Part shown: one piece after another, positions 61,662 through 64,000 of the stretch
Position numbering within the stretch: the stretch's first letter is position 1
How the letters are laid out: every line of letters starts with the position of its first letter
Assembly: GCF_027596085.1 (NCBI RefSeq)
Contig: NC_072460.1
Span: forward strand, 15,266,826 to 15,330,825
Direction of reading: 5' to 3'
From: Anoplopoma fimbria
Taxonomy: Eukaryota; Chordata; Actinopteri; Perciformes; Anoplopomatidae
Length of the DNA: 64,000 nt
The notes under the pieces: generated by a model
Databases searched by the model: none
The model's input: the letters and a program-made list of their open reading frames with translations, nothing else
Told to the model about the DNA's origin: nothing
Position numbers and translations under genes: made by a program

Positions 61662-62900
61662 CTCCATTGGACCTACTCTTCACCTCTTCTTCGTGGACCT
61701 ATACACTTCCTCCTCCCCTCGCTGGTCTGGTCCAGGTTTCTTACTGTGTTTGTCTGTTAAACTCTGAGATGGCCATTGTTATTATTATTGTTATTGTTAT
61801 TCTGATTATAAAGATGAACTTTCATGTTGCTGCTGCTAAACAAAAACCGGACCTTCTGCCATAGACCTGAAACCTCAACAAAGCCGGGCGTTAGCTAGCC
61901 GCAGTGCCCCGTGAAAACCCGACCGACCTCCTGCGACCTCGACTGCAACTCGATCACAACAAAGCAAAAACAACACAAAGACTCACAGGAGGACTTCGTG
62001 AAAACACTCCTACCTTCATCCGCTCACCGTCCTGTCTCAGACCGGTTGGTTGGTTTCTTTGTTTGTGCTTCATAGGGCTTGATTCATGTTGTGTTTTGTG
62101 ACTTTCTAACTGTGAATACTTTAGAAACTTGTTTCTTTCAGTTTCTTCCCATATTTTTACCTTCTGGAGGAAACGGGGAGGGACGTATTAGTGGAGCCTT
62201 GCACCTTCACTGTGGTACTCTATATCAGGCCAACAATTACACACTTAGACCCCTCAACGGACAAAATAGTCCATTTTGTAACACTGATTTGTTTTACGAT
62301 TAATGGTAATTTGATTCTGAAGGAAAAAAAGAAGAGATGGCACTCAATTTCTGCAGATACCTTTTGAAAGAGAAAGTAAATCCTTCATCTTTTGGCTTTC
62401 AGCTATTTTGATATTACACCTTATGAAGGTTGTTTCTGTTGTACATGCTGAACATTATAGTTATATGATATTCCAGGGAACCTGTTTTCCTGCTCAGTGT
62501 TCAGCCACAGTCTCTTTGTTGTTCCTTGTCCAAGAGTTAGATGAGAATTGGATACTACCCTCTTATGTGAATTTTAAATTTGAAGCTTGAGAGAGCAGTC
62601 GTTTTAGCTAATGAGTGGAAACTTAGAAATACGGCTACCTGTCTCTGTACAATCACTTAGAAATTCCACCTACTAGCACTAATCAGGCTCACTGAACAAC
62701 AACTTATTTCTCGACTTTTTAATTCATACAAAAAATATTGATTGACGGACGTTTTTTACAGAACTATTTTTGGGCTCTGAGGAGTTTCTTCTTGGAGTTA
62801 TTTTGAGGTTATTGAAGCACATAACTCCCCATACAATTACAACATGTCATTTTACACTTACAACTCTTTTAAAAATTAAACAAGCAATATATAATGTGTT

Positions 62901-64000
62901 AATGAGTGAGCGTTAAAGGTGCTGGTAGGCAGATTTTGTTACATTTGGACACAGCCAGGCTAGCGGTTTCCCTGTTTCCAGTCTGTTTGCTAAGCTACTC
63001 TAACCATCTCCTGGTTCCAGCTATACGTACCATCCAAACATTGTTTCCTTTTTTTTGTTTACCAGATTTGTCTCTCGGTACAGTTGCTAACAAAAAAAGG
63101 AAAATTGTCTGATTTGAGTTGCCCAGAGCTTCTGGTTTATCCATTAACACCTGTTTGACAGAACATTGTTAACAACAATTAACAAACGACAAACGTGACT
63201 TATATCCTCCCGAGGCTTTGCTCTGTGTACTGTGCTTCTACTGTGGTTTCTTCTCAGTTCGACTGTCATGTCACAGAGATTTGCTCCTTTTTTTGCACAC
63301 TGAGCGAAGCAACAGTCATCTGTGATTTGAAGGGGGGAGGTTCTCTGTGCATGTATGCATGTTTGCCAGCCCCACTTGCACTGCTGAAGTCAGACGAGAG
63401 CAGTAAAAGAGATGTGGTGTGTGTTTTTTGCAATGCAGTTGATAATCATAGCATTCGCTGGTGATGGTTTGTGTTGGCGGCCCACAGCGATGGTCAGACG
63501 GTTAAAATCTGTATCACATGCGCTGGATGATGAGCGCTGCAGGGCCACAGAGCAGAGGACATGTGAAAGCCTTTCACTAACACAAAACCTCCATCCAAAC
63601 TTTCAATGGTTTACATTTGCGTGCAATGTCGGAACCACCACGTCAATTTTAGATTAGTTTGAAATGTTTAAAATGTAAATTATTTAATTTATGGCAGAGT
63701 AGATGTAGAATTGAAAAAGTTTTTCCTTGTTTTGTTCCTTTTCACAAAACTGGTATCCTTGTTTGAAGTGTGCTGATCGCTAAATGACACGAGAGAAATA
63801 TGCAAAAAGACCCAACTAGATGAGGAGGAGAGAAGGAAGCAAAACTGATGTCCACAACCTTTAACCGATGCTCCTAGAGGTAAAGTCACATTAGACGAAG
63901 ATAATTTGCCTTTTGAAATAGAGGAAAACCCACAATATAACATGTTGTGAGATTCACTGAGGTACAACCAATGTTTTTCTCAAATTTTCTCTCATTTAAA
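62901..64000. other. 3' UTR or downstream flank, nothing recognised
   Basis: No exon or RNA gene recognised to the window's end. Short frames at 63195-63657 (+) lack family features. Confidence 0.5.

Larger units (their letters stand above)
59975..62900 (+). other. nol4l: Probable nol4l 3' UTR
   Basis: Follows the stop at 59972-59974 with no further splice-bounded coding sequence. The family is known for long 3' UTRs. Candidate poly(A) signals are AATAAA at 60585-60590 and ATTAAA at 62875-62880, the latter followed by a GT-rich stretch. CA tracts lie at 59996-60010 and 61066-61104. The end is a guess without transcript data. Confidence 0.6.

Overview
This is a vertebrate nuclear window, most likely from a teleost (probably spiny-rayed) fish. 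The evidence is split exons with GT-AG introns, very dense (CA)n/(GT)n microsatellites, several interspersed repeat families whose sequence resembles common teleost repeats, and two decayed LINE fragments. No prokaryotic, viral or CRISPR content was seen.

One gene can be supported: the plus-strand 3' part of a NOL4L (nucleolar protein 4-like) orthologue or co-orthologue. Seven coding exons were resolved at 10782-10917, 53712-54193, 54780-54962, 55137-55325, 57689-57802, 58826-59057 and 59729-59974. All have canonical acceptors and donors and compatible phases up to the last exon. From the internal methionine at 10818 (the start of the short NOL4L form, as I recall it) they encode about 514 residues ending in the family's conserved C-terminus. 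Exon 10782 opens in phase 0, so longer isoforms must use exons further upstream. I found none of those in 1-10781.

Layout: 1-10781 is non-coding, either upstream intron or 5' flank, with repeats. 10918-53711 is one 42.8 kb intron full of microsatellites, polypurine tracts, LINE and DNA-element relics, and a few high-complexity stretches that could be conserved regulatory elements. 53712-59974 is a compact cluster of six exons. 59975 to about 62.9 kb is the probable 3' UTR, with a (CTT)n tract. The remainder is UTR or downstream flank.

Points to check: the total coding length is 3n+1, because the last exon changes frame within a G-rich stretch at 59811-59850. A 110-bp (GT)n array begins four bases into the intron after exon 57689-57802. 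One coding exon contains a His/Thr-rich stretch that looks grown from a CA repeat. A perfect 22-bp-arm hairpin sits inside the LINE reverse transcriptase relic. A perfect estrogen-response-element palindrome overlaps an ERR/SF-1 site in an intronic repeat. I did not find a previously undescribed system. All repeat-family, conservation and paralogue statements come from memory and were not searched.
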